This document shows positions 54,016-63,598 of a DNA stretch of 64,000 nucleotides, in pieces. Position 1 is the stretch's first letter, and each line of letters begins with the position of its first letter. The notes beneath the pieces are model-generated. The model made no database searches. It had not been told where the DNA came from and was given only the letters and a program-made list of their open reading frames with translations. The position numbers were made by a program, and so were the translations under genes. Source of the DNA: Glycomyces luteolus (GTDB lineage: Bacteria; Actinomycetota; Actinomycetes; Mycobacteriales; Micromonosporaceae); the NCBI RefSeq assembly GCF_027622875.1, contig NZ_JAPZVP010000004.1, positions 78,207 to 142,206 on the forward strand, read 5' to 3'.

Positions 54016-55473
54016 ATGTCAACAAGCAAGCGGCTGGGCGCCCTCGCCGCCGCGACGGCCCTCGTGACCACGGCCCTCGGGCTCGCCGCGCCGGCCCCAG
54101 CCACGGCCGCGCCCGTGGCGTTCGACAACGGGCAGACCATCACCGACACCTCCGGCAACCTCATGCACGCCCACGGCGGCGGGATGCTCAAAGTCGGCAG
54201 CACCTACTACCTGGTCGGCGAGCAGCGCAACGACTACCTCTTCGACCAGGTCAGCATGTACTCCTCCACCGACCTCGTGAACTGGACGTTCGAGAACGAC
54301 ATCCTCAGCGCCGAGTCCCACCCCGACCTCTCCCCGTCCAACATCGAACGCCCCAAGGTCATCCACAACGCCGCCACCGGCAAGTACGTCCTCTGGGCAC
54401 ACAAGGAGAACGGCGTCGACTACGGCGACGCCGAAGTGGCCGTGGCCGTCTCGGACACCGTCGACGGCGACTACACCTACCAGGGCTCCTTCCGCCCCGC
54501 CGGATTCGACTCCCGCGACATGACCCTCTTCGTCGACACCGACGGCACCGGCTACCTCATCTCCGCCGCAGACGTCAACTACGACCTCAACGTCTACCGA
54601 CTCACCCCCGACTACCTCGCCATCGACGAGCTCGTCCACGTCTTCGACGGCTACCACCGCGAGGCACCGGCCGTCTTCCAGCGCAACGGCGTCTACTTCC
54701 TCGTCACCTCCGGCGCGACCGGCTGGAACGCCAACCAGACCCAGTACGCGACCACCACGAACTTCCCCGAGGGCGCCTGGTCCGGCTGGTCCAACGCCGG
54801 GAACTCCACCACCTACGGCTCCCAGCCCACCTTCGTCACCACCGTGCAGGGCACCGCGGGCACCAGCTACCTCTATATGGGCGACCGCTGGGGACCGCAA
54901 TGGGGCGGCAAGCCCATGGACAGCGAGTACGTCTGGCTCCCGATCGCCTTCCCCAGCAACACCTCCATGTCGCTGACCTGGTACTCCACCCTCAACATCG
55001 ACGCCGCCGCGGGCACGATCCAAGGCGTCGTCGGCTCCGAGGACGGCAGCCCATACGCCACCAAGTTCGTCAACGCCGCCTCCGGCCGCTGCATCGACGT
55101 GCCCGCCGGCTCCGGCACCGACGGCACCAAGCTCATCCAGTACGACTGCTGGAACGGCGCCCCCCAGGCCTTCACCTTCGACCCGGTCTACCCCGGCTCG
55201 AAGGTCGGTGCCGTCTCGAACAGCGCCACCGGCAAATGCTGGGACGTGCTCGACGAGGCCACCGCCAGCGGCGCCCCCGTCGGCCAATGGGGCTGCTGGG
55301 CCGGAGGCAACCAGCGCTTCTCCCTGCGCGCGTCCGCGAACGGCAACTACGCGATCGTCGCCCAGCACTCCGGGCTCTGCCTCCAGGCCGCCTCGAACGC
55401 CAACAGCGCCGCGATCGTGCAGAGCACCTGCACCGGCGCGACCAACCAGCAATGGGACGTGACCGGCCTCTAG
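54016..55473 (+). CDS. Secreted GH43 glycosidase with ricin-type CBM13 domain
   Basis: This 485-residue protein has a Sec signal (to about residue 32, ATAAP), a five-blade GH43 catalytic domain (residues ~35-340) with REAPAVF as the likely acid Glu site, and a C-terminal ricin-B (CBM13) trefoil from ~350 with repeats GRCIDVPAG, GKCWDVLDE and GLCLQAASN. The layout matches exo-beta-1,3-galactanases of GH43 subfamily 24, which act on arabinogalactan. ATG 54016 follows GAAGGAG. It is the last gene of the inserted block. Confidence 0.87.
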   Translation: MSTSKRLGALAAATALVTTALGLAAPAPATAAPVAFDNGQTITDTSGNLMHAHGGGMLKVGSTYYLVGEQRNDYLFDQVSMYSSTDLVNWTFENDILSAESHPDLSPSNIERPKVIHNAATGKYVLWAHKENGVDYGDAEVAVAVSDTVDGDYTYQGSFRPAGFDSRDMTLFVDTDGTGYLISAADVNYDLNVYRLTPDYLAIDELVHVFDGYHREAPAVFQRNGVYFLVTSGATGWNANQTQYATTTNFPEGAWSGWSNAGNSTTYGSQPTFVTTVQGTAGTSYLYMGDRWGPQWGGKPMDSEYVWLPIAFPSNTSMSLTWYSTLNIDAAAGTIQGVVGSEDGSPYATKFVNAASGRCIDVPAGSGTDGTKLIQYDCWNGAPQAFTFDPVYPGSKVGAVSNSATGKCWDVLDEATASGAPVGQWGCWAGGNQRFSLRASANGNYAIVAQHSGLCLQAASNANSAAIVQSTCTGATNQQWDVTGL

Positions 55474-55491
55474 GCGCGTTCCCCCGATACA

Positions 55492-55533
55492 AGGGCCGCC
55501 GCCAGCGGACTTCGCAGTGCTGGCGGCGGCCCT
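55492..55533 (+). terminator. GH43 gene terminator
   Basis: A 14-bp perfect stem (AGGGCCGCCGCCAG / CTGGCGGCGGCCCT) with a 14-base loop lies 19 bases after the stop. It separates the inserted block from the resumed ribosomal genes. Confidence 0.75.
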
Positions 55534-55565
55534 GCTGTGTCCCCGGCCTCAGCCCGACCCCGCCG

Positions 55566-55607
55566 TTCGCCGATGCACCCCTGACCAGGCATAATCGAGA
55601 GGTTGCG
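55566..55607 (+). promoter_or_regulatory. rpsE operon promoter
   Basis: CATAAT at 55590-55595 is the -10, with a weak TTCGCC 18 bases upstream. AGGCATAAT, four bases, AGGTTGCG (55587-55607) repeats the core before rpsJ base for base outside the four-base spacer. The start of transcription is probably within AGGTTGCG. Confidence 0.6.
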
Positions 55608-55702
55608 CCTCGGTGCGACGTCTCCGGCTCTCGAAGTCGGATATTCCATGCGAGTCAGCTCTATTTCGGGCTGGCGTTGAGCGAACGAAAGGAATCAGTC
55701 TC

Positions 55703-56344
55703 GTGGCTGATCAACAGCAAGCTGCCGCCGGCGGCCGGGACGGCGGCGGCGACCGCCGCGGCGGTCGCGGCGGGCGCGGTGGACGCGAGGGCGGTCGCGG
55801 TCGCGACCGCGCCGAGAAGTCCCCGCACGTCGAGCGCGTAGTCACCATCAACCGCGTCGCCAAGGTCGTCAAGGGCGGCCGGCGCTTCGCCTTCACCGCC
55901 CTCGTGGTGGTCGGCGACGGCGACGGCAACGTCGGTGTCGGCTACGGCAAGGCCAAGGAAGTTCCCGCCGCCATCGCCAAGGGCGTTGAAGAGGCGAAGA
56001 AGAACTTCTTCAAGGTCCCCCGCATCGGCGGCACCATCCCGCACGAGGTCTTCGGTGAGGACGCGGCCGGCCGCGTGCTCCTGAAGCCCGCCTCCGCGGG
56101 TACCGGTGTCATCGCGGGCGGTCCCGTGCGCGCCGTGCTCGAATGCGCCGGCGTCCACGACGTCCTGTCGAAGTCCCTGGGCTCCTCGAACGCGATCAAC
56201 ATCGTCCACGCGACGGTGGCCGCGCTCAAGGGTCTCGAGTCCCCGGAGGCCGTCGCGGCCCGCCGCGGCATGGCGCTGGAGGACATCGCTCCCCAGGGTC
56301 TGCTGCGCGCCCGCGCCGAGGCCGCCGCGGCCGCGAAGGCTTAG
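55703..56344 (+). CDS. rpsE: 30S ribosomal protein S5
   Basis: This 213-residue S5 is needed for decoding fidelity. It has a ~38-residue Gly/Arg-rich N-terminal extension ([10 protein letters not shown]) before the conserved [20 protein letters not shown] 55703 follows AAAGGA. It is first in a separate transcription unit because the spc operon is interrupted upstream. Confidence 0.98.
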   Translation: MADQQQAAAGGRDGGGDRRGGRGGRGGREGGRGRDRAEKSPHVERVVTINRVAKVVKGGRRFAFTALVVVGDGDGNVGVGYGKAKEVPAAIAKGVEEAKKNFFKVPRIGGTIPHEVFGEDAAGRVLLKPASAGTGVIAGGPVRAVLECAGVHDVLSKSLGSSNAINIVHATVAALKGLESPEAVAARRGMALEDIAPQGLLRARAEAAAAAKA

Positions 56345-56354
56345 GGGCAGCGAC

Positions 56355-56537
56355 ATGGCACGTTTGAAGATCACCCAGCACAAGTCGGTCATCGGCGAGA
56401 AGCCGAAGGCCCGTGCGACCATCCAGACGCTCGGCCTGCGCAAGATCGGCCAGACCGTCTACAAAGAGGACCTCCCGCAGTACCGCGGCATGGTCCACCG
56501 TGTCCGTCACCTGGTCGACGTCGAGGAGGTCGAGTAG
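56355..56537 (+). CDS. rpmD: 50S ribosomal protein L30
   Basis: This 60-residue L30 ([20 protein letters not shown]) follows rpsE by ten bases and precedes rplO by two. It has typical length; non-essential in some bacteria. Confidence 0.97.
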   Translation: MARLKITQHKSVIGEKPKARATIQTLGLRKIGQTVYKEDLPQYRGMVHRVRHLVDVEEVE

Positions 56538-56539
56538 TC

Positions 56540-57013
56540 ATGGCTATCCGCATTCATGACCTGCAGCCCGCCCCCGGCGCCAAGAAGGCCAAGACCCGCG
56601 TTGGTCGCGGTGAGGGCTCGAAGGGCAAGACCGCCGGCCGCGGCACCAAGGGCACCAAGGCCCGCAAGACCGTGCCGGCCGGGTTCGAGGGCGGCCAGCA
56701 GCCGCTCCAGATCCGTCTGCCGAAGCTCAAGGGCTTCAAGCCGCACAACAAGCTCGTCTACACCGTGGTCAACCTCGACCGCCTCGCGGAGCTCTTCCCC
56801 GAGGGCGGCCAGGTCGGCCCCGAGCAGCTGATCGAGGTGGGCGTCCTCAACAAGAAGGAGCTCATCAAGGTCCTCGGCTCCGGCGAGCTCGAAGGCGTCA
56901 AGCTGGACGTGAAGGCCCACGCCTTCTCGGCTTCCGCCGTCAACAAGATCGCCGCCGCCGGTGGTTCGACCACCGTCGTCGACAAGAAGACCGGCGAGGC
57001 CCTGGGCGAGTAA
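56540..57013 (+). CDS. rplO: 50S ribosomal protein L15
   Basis: This 157-residue L15 has a long basic Gly-rich N-terminus ([19 protein letters not shown]) that threads into 23S rRNA. The C-terminal globular part has conserved KVLGSGEL. It is followed by a hairpin and a 250-base spacer before secY. Confidence 0.98.
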   Translation: MAIRIHDLQPAPGAKKAKTRVGRGEGSKGKTAGRGTKGTKARKTVPAGFEGGQQPLQIRLPKLKGFKPHNKLVYTVVNLDRLAELFPEGGQVGPEQLIEVGVLNKKELIKVLGSGELEGVKLDVKAHAFSASAVNKIAAAGGSTTVVDKKTGEALGE

Positions 57014-57051
57014 TCACCCACGGTATCGCTGGTTCGCACAAGCGATTCGAG

Positions 57052-57083
57052 AAACGGGTCGGAGGGAACTCCGGCCCGTTTCG
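57052..57083 (+). terminator. rplO terminator
   Basis: GAAACGGGTCGGAG pairs with CTCCGGCCCGTTTC (one G-T pair) around a four-base loop, followed by GTCGTATT. It separates rpsE-rpmD-rplO from secY. Confidence 0.7.
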
Positions 57084-57265
57084 TCGTATTGAATGCCGAA
57101 TACTCTGCGTCCGAATGCGCCTGCTAGGCTCCCATGGCGAGGACCACCGTCTTCCTCGGGCGTGTGACGCTCTCGCTACGAACTACACACGCCCACTGGT
57201 TACGAAAGGTGTTGCCCCGCAACACCATGGGCCCCGCCAGGGGGTCTTGTTCAGGAGGAACCGCA
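57084..57265 (+). promoter_or_regulatory. secY leader with promoter box and two hairpins
   Basis: TAGGCT at 57125-57130 is a plausible -10. Downstream are GGGCGTGT/ACACGCCC (57158-57194) and a tight hairpin GTGTTGC-ccc-GCAACAC (57209-57225), ending 40 bases before the secY start. secY-adk-map may thus be separately transcribed with a structured leader. Confidence 0.45.
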
Positions 57266-58603
57266 TTGCTCTCCGCCTTCATCAGCGCGTTTCGGACCCC
57301 CGATCTGCGCAAGAAGATCCTGTTCACCTTGATGATCATCGGACTGTATCGTCTTGGTGCGCAGATGCCGAGTCCCGGAGTGGACTACGCGGCAGTGCAG
57401 ACCTGCCTGAACATGCAGCCCACCGATGAGGCGGGCGTCTTCGGGCTCCTGAACCTCTTCACCGGTGGAGCGCTCCTCCAGCTCTCGGTCTTCGCGCTCG
57501 GCGTCATGCCGTACATCACCGCGTCGATCATCATGCAGCTGTTGACGGTCGTGATCCCCAGGCTCGAGCAGCTCCGCAAGGAGGGCCAGCCGGGCCAGGT
57601 CAAGATCACGCAGTACACGCGCTACCTGACGCTGGGCCTCGCCCTGCTCCAGGCCTCCGGCTACATCGCGCTGGCGCGCTCGGGCATCCTGTTCCAGGCC
57701 GAGTGCCCGGACGAGATCCTCCCCGACCTGTCCGCCTCGGACGCGAGCATCCCCTACTGGATGACGATCATCGTCGTCGTGGCCGTCATGGTCGCGGGCA
57801 CCGCGATCATCATGTGGTTCGGCGAGCAGATCACCGAGCGCGGCGTCGGCAACGGCATGAGCCTCCTGATCTTCGCCTCGATCGCCGCGCAGATGCCGGG
57901 CCAGTTCTGGTCCCTGCAGAAGTCCGAGGGCTGGTTCATGTTCGCCGTGATCATCGGGCTGTGCATCGCGATCATGGTGGCGGTCATCTTCATCGAGCAG
58001 TCGCAGCGCCGCATCCCGGTGCAGTACGCCAAGAAGATGGTCGGCCGCCGGATGTACGGCGGCACCTCGACCTACATCCCGCTCAAGGTCAACCAGGCCG
58101 GCGTCGTGCCCGTCATCTTCGGCTCCTCGCTCCTGTACATCCCGACGCTGTTCCGCCAGCTCAACCAGAACAGCGACTCCTCGTGGGTCGGGTTCATCGA
58201 CCGCTACCTGCTCAACCAGGGCTCGTGGGTGTACATCACGCTGTACGCGTTCCTCATCATCTTCTTCACCTACTTCTACGTCTCGATCACCTTCAAGGTC
58301 GACGACGTCGCCGAGAACATGAAGAAGGCCGGCGGGTTCATCCCCGGCGTGCGCCCCGGCAACCCCACCGCGACCTACTTGCAGCGAGTCCTGTCACGCC
58401 TGACCTTCCCGGGCTCGCTCTACCTGGCCGCGATCGCTATCCTTCCCAATCTGGCCATCATCGCGTTCGGTAACCAGCAGCTGTTCGCTCAGTTCGCGTT
58501 CGGCGGCACCTCGGTGCTGATCATGGTGGGCGTCGGCCTGGAGTCGGTCAAGCAGATCGAGTCCCAGCTGATGCAGCGCCACTACGAAGGCTTCCTCCGC
58601 TGA
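57266..58603 (+). CDS. secY: Preprotein translocase subunit SecY
   Basis: This 445-residue ten-span channel of the Sec translocon has typical [14 protein letters not shown] at the N-terminus and [12 protein letters not shown] in the middle. TTG 57266 follows AGGAGGAA at six bases; longer in-frame starts would read through the leader hairpins. It works with SecE encoded at 14.1 kb. Confidence 0.98.
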   Translation: MLSAFISAFRTPDLRKKILFTLMIIGLYRLGAQMPSPGVDYAAVQTCLNMQPTDEAGVFGLLNLFTGGALLQLSVFALGVMPYITASIIMQLLTVVIPRLEQLRKEGQPGQVKITQYTRYLTLGLALLQASGYIALARSGILFQAECPDEILPDLSASDASIPYWMTIIVVVAVMVAGTAIIMWFGEQITERGVGNGMSLLIFASIAAQMPGQFWSLQKSEGWFMFAVIIGLCIAIMVAVIFIEQSQRRIPVQYAKKMVGRRMYGGTSTYIPLKVNQAGVVPVIFGSSLLYIPTLFRQLNQNSDSSWVGFIDRYLLNQGSWVYITLYAFLIIFFTYFYVSITFKVDDVAENMKKAGGFIPGVRPGNPTATYLQRVLSRLTFPGSLYLAAIAILPNLAIIAFGNQQLFAQFAFGGTSVLIMVGVGLESVKQIESQLMQRHYEGFLR

Positions 58604-58644
58604 CGCAGGAACATCTTCATAGGCACCACACGGGAGGAACAACT

Positions 58645-59280
58645 GTGCGACTGGTACTCGTAGGCCCGCCCGGGGCCGGCAAGGGCACCCAGGCGGAGAT
58701 CATCGCCGAGCGGCTCGGCGTCCCCAAGATCTCCACCGGCGACATCTTCCGCGCGAACGTCTCCGGCGGCACCCCGCTGGGCCTCAAGGCCAAGGAGTAC
58801 ATGGACGCCGGGAACCTCGTCCCCGACGAGGTCACCAACGAGATGGTGGCCGACCGGCTGGCCCAGGACGACGCCAAGGGCGGCTTCCTGCTCGACGGCT
58901 ACCCCCGCAACACCGAGCAGGCCAAGGTCCTCGACCAGGTCCTCGAATCGGCGGGCGCGACCCTCGACCTGGCCCTCGAGCTCGTCGCCAGCGACGACGA
59001 GGTGGTGCGCCGCCTGTCCGGGCGCCGCGTCTCGAAGTCGACCGGCAAGGTCTACCACCTGGAGTTCGACCCGCCCGCGGACCCCGACTCCGACGACCTG
59101 TACCAGCGCAGCGACGACCAGCCCGAGACGATCAAGAACCGCCTCAAGGTCTACGCGGAGCAGACCGCGCCGCTCGTGGGCTACTACGAGGCGCAGGGCA
59201 AGCTCGTGCGGATCGACGCCATCGGCGAGGTCTCGGAAGTGACCGAGCGGGCCCTGAACGCCATCGGCGCCGCGGAATAG
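58645..59280 (+). CDS. adk: Adenylate kinase
   Basis: This 211-residue enzyme interconverts ATP + AMP and 2 ADP. P-loop GPPGAGKGT at residues 7-15, AMP site STGD, and the DGYPRN motif. The LID segment lacks a zinc-type cysteine set. GTG start follows GGGAGGAA. Position after secY is conserved. Confidence 0.98.
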   Translation: MRLVLVGPPGAGKGTQAEIIAERLGVPKISTGDIFRANVSGGTPLGLKAKEYMDAGNLVPDEVTNEMVADRLAQDDAKGGFLLDGYPRNTEQAKVLDQVLESAGATLDLALELVASDDEVVRRLSGRRVSKSTGKVYHLEFDPPADPDSDDLYQRSDDQPETIKNRLKVYAEQTAPLVGYYEAQGKLVRIDAIGEVSEVTERALNAIGAAE

Positions 59281-59284
59281 CACC

Positions 59285-60121
59285 GTGTTCCGCCGTCGCC
59301 AGCAGATCCAGTACAAGACGCCCGAGCAGATCCAGAAGATGCGCAAGGCCGGCCTCGTCGTGGCCGAGGTGCACCAGGCCATGCGCGAATCGGCCGGACC
59401 GGGCGTGACGACGGCGGAACTCGACCGCATCGCCGAGCACGTGATCCGCGACTGCGGGGGCGTGCCCTCGTTCAAGGGCTACGACATCGGCAACGGGCCC
59501 TATCCGGGCTCGATCTGCTCTTCGGTGAACGAGCAGGTCGTCCACGCGATCCCCTCCGAGGACGCGGTTCTCAAGGAGGGCGACCTCCTCTCTGTCGACG
59601 TCGGCGCGATCGTCGACGGCTGGCACGGGGACGCGGCGATCACCATCGAGATCGGCGAGGTCGCCCCCGAGCTGACGGCCCTGCGTGAGGCCTGCGAGGC
59701 CGCCATGTGGGCCGGCATCAAGGCCGCGGCCACCGCGAAGCGCCTCGGCGGGATCTCCCGCGCCATCGAGGAGTCGGTGGACCGCTCGGGGGAGTACGGC
59801 ATCGTGACGGGCTTCGGCGGGCACGGCATCGGCACCGAGATGCACCAGGACCCGCACATCCTCAACTACGGGCGCCCCACCGAGGGCCCGAAGCTGCGCC
59901 CGGGCATGGCCCTGGCGATCGAACCGATGATCACCCTCGGCTCGGACGAGACCGCCGAACTGGCGGACGGCTGGACGATCGTGACCGACGACGGCTCGGT
60001 CGCGGCGCACGTCGAGCACACCATCGCGCTCTGCGAGGACGGCGTCTGGGTCCTCACGGCCCCTGACGGCGGCATCGAACAACTGGGCGACGCGGTCGCG
60101 AGCGCGGCTCGCGCCGAATAG
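59285..60121 (+). CDS. map: Methionine aminopeptidase type I
   Basis: This 278-residue enzyme removes the initiator Met. Metal ligands fit Asp105 and Asp116 (SVDVGAIVDGWHGDAA), the His of GHGIGTEMHQ, and the Glu residues of IEPM and VEHTIAL. GTG start is four bases after adk. The usual following gene infA is not present. Confidence 0.97.
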   Translation: MFRRRQQIQYKTPEQIQKMRKAGLVVAEVHQAMRESAGPGVTTAELDRIAEHVIRDCGGVPSFKGYDIGNGPYPGSICSSVNEQVVHAIPSEDAVLKEGDLLSVDVGAIVDGWHGDAAITIEIGEVAPELTALREACEAAMWAGIKAAATAKRLGGISRAIEESVDRSGEYGIVTGFGGHGIGTEMHQDPHILNYGRPTEGPKLRPGMALAIEPMITLGSDETAELADGWTIVTDDGSVAAHVEHTIALCEDGVWVLTAPDGGIEQLGDAVASAARAE

Positions 60122-60127
60122 GACCCC

Positions 60128-60145
60128 GATGCCATAATTGGCATC
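60128..60145. promoter_or_regulatory. Perfect dyad over the -10 of the first DUF1707 gene
   Basis: GATGCCA-TAAT-TGGCATC is a perfect 7-bp inverted repeat. It contains CATAAT (60133-60138) as -10 and ends at the base before the GTG start, so the transcript is leaderless and any protein on the dyad would block initiation. Confidence 0.5.
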
Positions 60146-60667
60146 GTGACCGAAGACCACGGCAAGCTGCGCATCTCGAACGCCGACCGCGACCGGGCGA
60201 TCGCGCAGTTGCAGGCCGCCCTCGACGAAGGCCGTATCGACCTCGCGGAGTTCGACGAGCGCGCCAAGACCGCCTACGAGGCCAAGACGAACGCCGAATT
60301 GGACCTCATCTTCGACGACCTCCCCGGCGGCCGCCCCAAGGAGGGCGAGGTCGCGGTTGCCGAGCCCGCCGAAGCCCCCGCCCACGGCCCCCACGGGGCC
60401 TCGCACGGCCGGCCGCCCTGGATGCACCGGTTCCCGGCGCTGCGCGGCCTGATCACCGTCGGCGCCATCACGACCGGGATCTGGGCCGCCACCTGGATCG
60501 GCTCTGGCGAGCCCACCTACTTCTGGCCCATCTGGCCCATCCTGGGCCTCGGCATCGCCACGATCATGCAGGTGGTCGGCGGCGGCTGGGGCGACGAGGA
60601 CGAGCACCGGCGCGAGCACCGCGAGCACCGCGAGCGCCGCCGGGACCGGCGCCGCGACCGATACTGA
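60146..60667 (+). CDS. DUF1707 two-span membrane protein
   Basis: This 173-residue protein begins with the DUF1707 domain (LRISNADRDRAIAQLQAALDEGRIDLAEFDERAKTAYEAKT region, residues ~7-48). A linker, two membrane spans (~105-150) and a very basic Arg/His/Glu tail follow. DUF1707 is widespread in actinobacteria and of unknown function. It appears leaderless. A second DUF1707 protein is encoded 37 bases downstream. Confidence 0.88.
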   Translation: MTEDHGKLRISNADRDRAIAQLQAALDEGRIDLAEFDERAKTAYEAKTNAELDLIFDDLPGGRPKEGEVAVAEPAEAPAHGPHGASHGRPPWMHRFPALRGLITVGAITTGIWAATWIGSGEPTYFWPIWPILGLGIATIMQVVGGGWGDEDEHRREHREHRERRRDRRRDRY

Positions 60668-60704
60668 GCGACAACCCCTGCCCCCAACTCAAGGAGCCCC
60701 CAGC

Positions 60705-61181
60705 ATGACCTCTCTCGAACGCTACGGCGGCGACAGCGAGATGCGGATCGGCAACGCGGAGCGCGACGCCCTCGCCGACCTCCTGCGGACGTCCGTCGAC
60801 CAGGGCTTCCTGGACCTGGACGAGTACGAGAAGCGCGTCGACGTGGTCATGGCCGCCAAGACCATCGGCGATGCCGCACCCGCCCTCGCGGACCTTCCCG
60901 CGTACCACCGGATCCTCGACGCCGACGAGCCCGAGAAGCTCGGCACGCCCGAGTGGGTCAAATGGATGTGGGTGGGCTTCTCGATCCCGATCGGCATCTG
61001 CGTGTCGATCTGGCTGCTCGTCTTCCTGCTCGCCGGCGTCGACTACCCCTGGCCGCTCTGGGTGGCCGCGCCGTTCTTCGGCGTGGGCATCCCCCTGACG
61101 TTCGCCGAGCGGTTCATCCAGCGCCCTGCGGCCGCGCGCAAGCGCCGTGAGGCATTGCGCCGCAAGCGGATGGGCCGGTAG
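60705..61181 (+). CDS. DUF1707 membrane protein, second copy
   Basis: This 158-residue protein has an N-terminal DUF1707 domain (MRIGNAERDALADLLRTSVDQG and onward), two membrane spans (~85-130) and a basic tail. It shares layout but limited sequence with its neighbour. ATG follows AAGGAG. Function unknown; the pair is probably cotranscribed. Confidence 0.88.
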   Translation: MTSLERYGGDSEMRIGNAERDALADLLRTSVDQGFLDLDEYEKRVDVVMAAKTIGDAAPALADLPAYHRILDADEPEKLGTPEWVKWMWVGFSIPIGICVSIWLLVFLLAGVDYPWPLWVAAPFFGVGIPLTFAERFIQRPAAARKRREALRRKRMGR

Positions 61182-61197
61182 GCACCCAGGCAAAGCA

Positions 61198-61228
61198 AAG
61201 AGCCTCGCGGCGATGCCGCGAGGCTCTT
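61198..61228. terminator. Bidirectional terminator between DUF1707 gene and tRNA-His
   Basis: A perfect 13-bp stem (AAGAGCCTCGCGG / CCGCGAGGCTCTT) with a five-base loop lies between convergent units. Confidence 0.85.
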
Positions 61229-61232
61229 GACT

Positions 61233-61308
61233 TGGGGTGATCGACGGGGGTTGAACCCGCGACCTCCTCGACCACAACGAGGCGTTCTACCAACTGAACT
61301 ACGACCAC
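61233..61308 (-). tRNA. tRNA-His (anticodon GTG)
   Basis: On the minus strand the sequence folds as a tRNA: acceptor GTGGTCG/CGATCAC, anticodon loop TTGTGGT with GTG, T loop GTTCAAC. The discriminator is C73, followed by an encoded CCA (61233-61235). The base preceding position 1 (61309) is G and can pair with C73, the tRNA-His identity pair. Confidence 0.95.
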
Positions 61309-61399
61309 CAAGACCGGTCTTGCAGGAAAAACCTGGGACCGGCGACAATCATAGCCAAGCTTCCGGGGCTCTTGTCAACGGGGTTCGGTGTTCGCCGTC

Positions 61400-62011
61400 T
61401 CAGTCCCGGTCCGTCCCGGCGATGCTCGCGGCCGCCGCTTTGGCCTCGTCGCTCGACGGGCCGGGCAGTTCCACGAACAGGGTGCGGCGGTAGTACTCGA
61501 GCTCCTGCACGCTCTCCTTGATGTCGGCGAGCGCGCGGTGGGCGAGGCCCTTGGGAGGCTGGTTGTAGTAGACGCGCGGGTACCAGCGGCGGGCCAGCTC
61601 CTTGATGGAGGAGACGTCGATCATCCGGTAGTGCAGGTGGTCGTCGAGGCGCGGCATGTACTTGGTGATGAAGGTGCGGTCCGTGGCGATCGAGTTGCCG
61701 CACAACGGGGCCGTGCGCGCTTCGGGCACGTGCTGCTTGATGTACTCCAGTACCGTGTCCTCGGCTTCCTGCAAGGAGATCGGCGAGGCCCGCACCTCGT
61801 CCGTGAGCCCGGACTTGGCGTGCATGTCGGCGACGAACGCCCCCATGTTCTCCAACGTCTCGCCGTCGCAGGCGATCACGATGTCGAGGCCCTCGTCCAG
61901 CGGGGTGAGGTCGGGTTCCGTGACGAGTACGGCGATCTCGATGAGGGCTTCGGTCTCCGGGTCGAGGCCGGTCATTTCGCAGTCGACCCACACTAGGCGT
62001 TCTTCAGTCAC
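61400..62011 (-). CDS. orn: Oligoribonuclease
   Basis: This 203-residue DEDDh 3'-5' exonuclease degrades di- to oligoribonucleotides (including pGpG). Asp10 and Glu12 ([10 protein letters not shown]) begin the active site, with HRALADI near the end supplying His and Asp. GTG 62011 is seven bases from TAGAGT on the minus strand, so the gene looks leaderless. It lies immediately upstream of tRNA-His. Confidence 0.96.
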   Translation of the reverse strand: MTEERLVWVDCEMTGLDPETEALIEIAVLVTEPDLTPLDEGLDIVIACDGETLENMGAFVADMHAKSGLTDEVRASPISLQEAEDTVLEYIKQHVPEARTAPLCGNSIATDRTFITKYMPRLDDHLHYRMIDVSSIKELARRWYPRVYYNQPPKGLAHRALADIKESVQELEYYRRTLFVELPGPSSDEAKAAAASIAGTDRD

Positions 62012-62024
62012 CGGGCCAACTCTA

Positions 62025-62615
62025 CGCGCAAGAGGCACGGAAGGTGATCTACGAGGCACGCTGCCGGAAGCGGCCCACGGGCCCCTCTGGAGGGCGCAGA
62101 CTGAGAGGAACGAGAGGTGTTCGGAATCGGACATCAACGCCTGGGAAAGGTGTTGCTTGTCACCGCTACCGTCCGCTATGGTGCGGGTATCAGAGCGTCG
62201 CCGCCTTTGCGGCCCGGATCGCAGTGATTAGGGCCGCAATAAGATGATCTCTCAACTTTTTCAAGGTAGGGCGCGTGTACCCCTAGAGATTGAAGGTTTG
62301 CGATGAAGCAGACCGGAGACGATACCGTGACCAGGGCTCGGGTCATCAGGCCTCTGACGAGGTGAGGTGATCTCCATCTCAGAGACATCATGAGGCCGAT
62401 GCGGCCCCGTCTCAGAGATGGAAGCCGTGAACCGAGCTTAGCCGATGAAAATGGGTACACGAAACGGTGCGAAGGCCCTAGGGCCACCGAATCGCATCGA
62501 TTTCGTAACCGTGGCGCATCGAACACCGGGGCACGGAATTCCACGCAACGAAGCGGTCGTTGTAACTGGTACACCGTTCACGCGGTGTCGGGGGACGAGG
62601 AAGCTGGAGGAGACC
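62025..62615 (+). promoter_or_regulatory. Long sigma-factor upstream region
   Basis: About 600 bases without a gene. TTGCTT at 62153-62158, 18 bases, TATGGT at 62177-62182 is a good promoter. In the resulting ~430-base leader, CCATCTCAGAGAC (62374-62386) pairs with GTCTCAGAGATGG (62409-62421, one mismatch), enclosing a GGCCG/CGGCC stem. Each arm also holds the self-complementary TCTCAGAGA, so alternative folds exist. Confidence 0.55.
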
Positions 62616-63572
62616 TTGAGCGTGGAGCAAACGACAACACCCACCCTCACCACCGAAGAGGTCGCTGAGGAACGAGACCTTGTGGGTGTTTACCTGCATG
62701 AGATCTCGAAGACGCCGCTGCTTGACGCCGCCGCCGAGGTCGACTTGGCGAAGGCGGTCGAAGCCGGCCTGTTCGCGAAGCACCTGCTCGGCGAGGGGGA
62801 TACCTTCGGCGATGCCACCGAGAAGGACCTGAAGCGCCTGGTCGAAGACGGTGCGAAGGCGAAAGAGCAGTTCATCAAGGCGAACCTGCGGTTGGTCGTC
62901 TCGATCGCCCGCCGCTACGTCCGCTCCGGGATGCCGATGCTCGACCTGATCCAGGAGGGCAACACGGGCCTGGTCCGCGCCGTCGAGAAGTTCGACTATC
63001 AGCGCGGCTTCAAGTTCTCGACCTACGCCACGTGGTGGATCCGCCAGGCCATCAGCCGGGCGATCGCCCAGCAGGAGCGCACCGTGCGCCTGCCGGTGCA
63101 CCTGGTCGAGGACGTCAACCGGATGCGCAACGTCACCCGCCAGCTCACCCGTGAGCTCGGCGGCGACCCCGAACCCGACCAGGTCGCCAAGGCACTCGGC
63201 GTCACGGTCGAGCGGGTCAACGAGCTCATCCGCTGGAGCCAGGACACCGTCTCGCTCGACACGCCGATCGGCGACGACGGCGACACCAACCTCGGCGACC
63301 TCGTCGCCGACTCCGACGAACCCAGCCCCGAGGACGTCGTCCTCGCGGGAATGGAGCGTCAGCGCATAGAGATGATGCTCAACCACCTCGACGAGCGCTC
63401 GGCGGGGATCGTCAAGGCCCGCTACGGGCTCGAAGACGGCCGCGAGCACTCGCTCACGGAGGTCGCGCACCGGTTCCACCTGTCGCGCGAGCGCATCCGG
63501 CAACTGGAGATCCAGGCGCTGGCCCGCCTCAAAGAGCTGGCCAACGACCAGGTCATGGCCGAGGCGGCTTGA
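62616..63572 (+). CDS. Group 2 sigma-70 factor (SigB/HrdD type)
   Basis: This 318-residue sigma factor has region 1.2 (DLVGVYLHEISKTPLL), complete region 2 (LRLVVSIARRYV, DLIQEGNTGLVRAVEKFDYQ, ATWWIRQAI), region 3 and region 4 with its helix-turn-helix (SLTEVAHRFHLSRERIRQLE). It lacks the long acidic N-terminus of the primary sigma. It should recognise promoters close to those of the principal factor. TTG 62616 is five bases after GGAGG; GTG 62622 is the alternative. Confidence 0.92.
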   Translation: MSVEQTTTPTLTTEEVAEERDLVGVYLHEISKTPLLDAAAEVDLAKAVEAGLFAKHLLGEGDTFGDATEKDLKRLVEDGAKAKEQFIKANLRLVVSIARRYVRSGMPMLDLIQEGNTGLVRAVEKFDYQRGFKFSTYATWWIRQAISRAIAQQERTVRLPVHLVEDVNRMRNVTRQLTRELGGDPEPDQVAKALGVTVERVNELIRWSQDTVSLDTPIGDDGDTNLGDLVADSDEPSPEDVVLAGMERQRIEMMLNHLDERSAGIVKARYGLEDGREHSLTEVAHRFHLSRERIRQLEIQALARLKELANDQVMAEAA

Positions 63573-63598
63573 CTGCGCAGGCGTTAGAGACACATAGC

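Noticed and set aside
43020..55702. Prophage, integrative element or transposon carrying the inserted block
   Set aside because: No integrase, transposase, flanking direct repeat or tRNA attachment site was found at either junction; codon use looks native.
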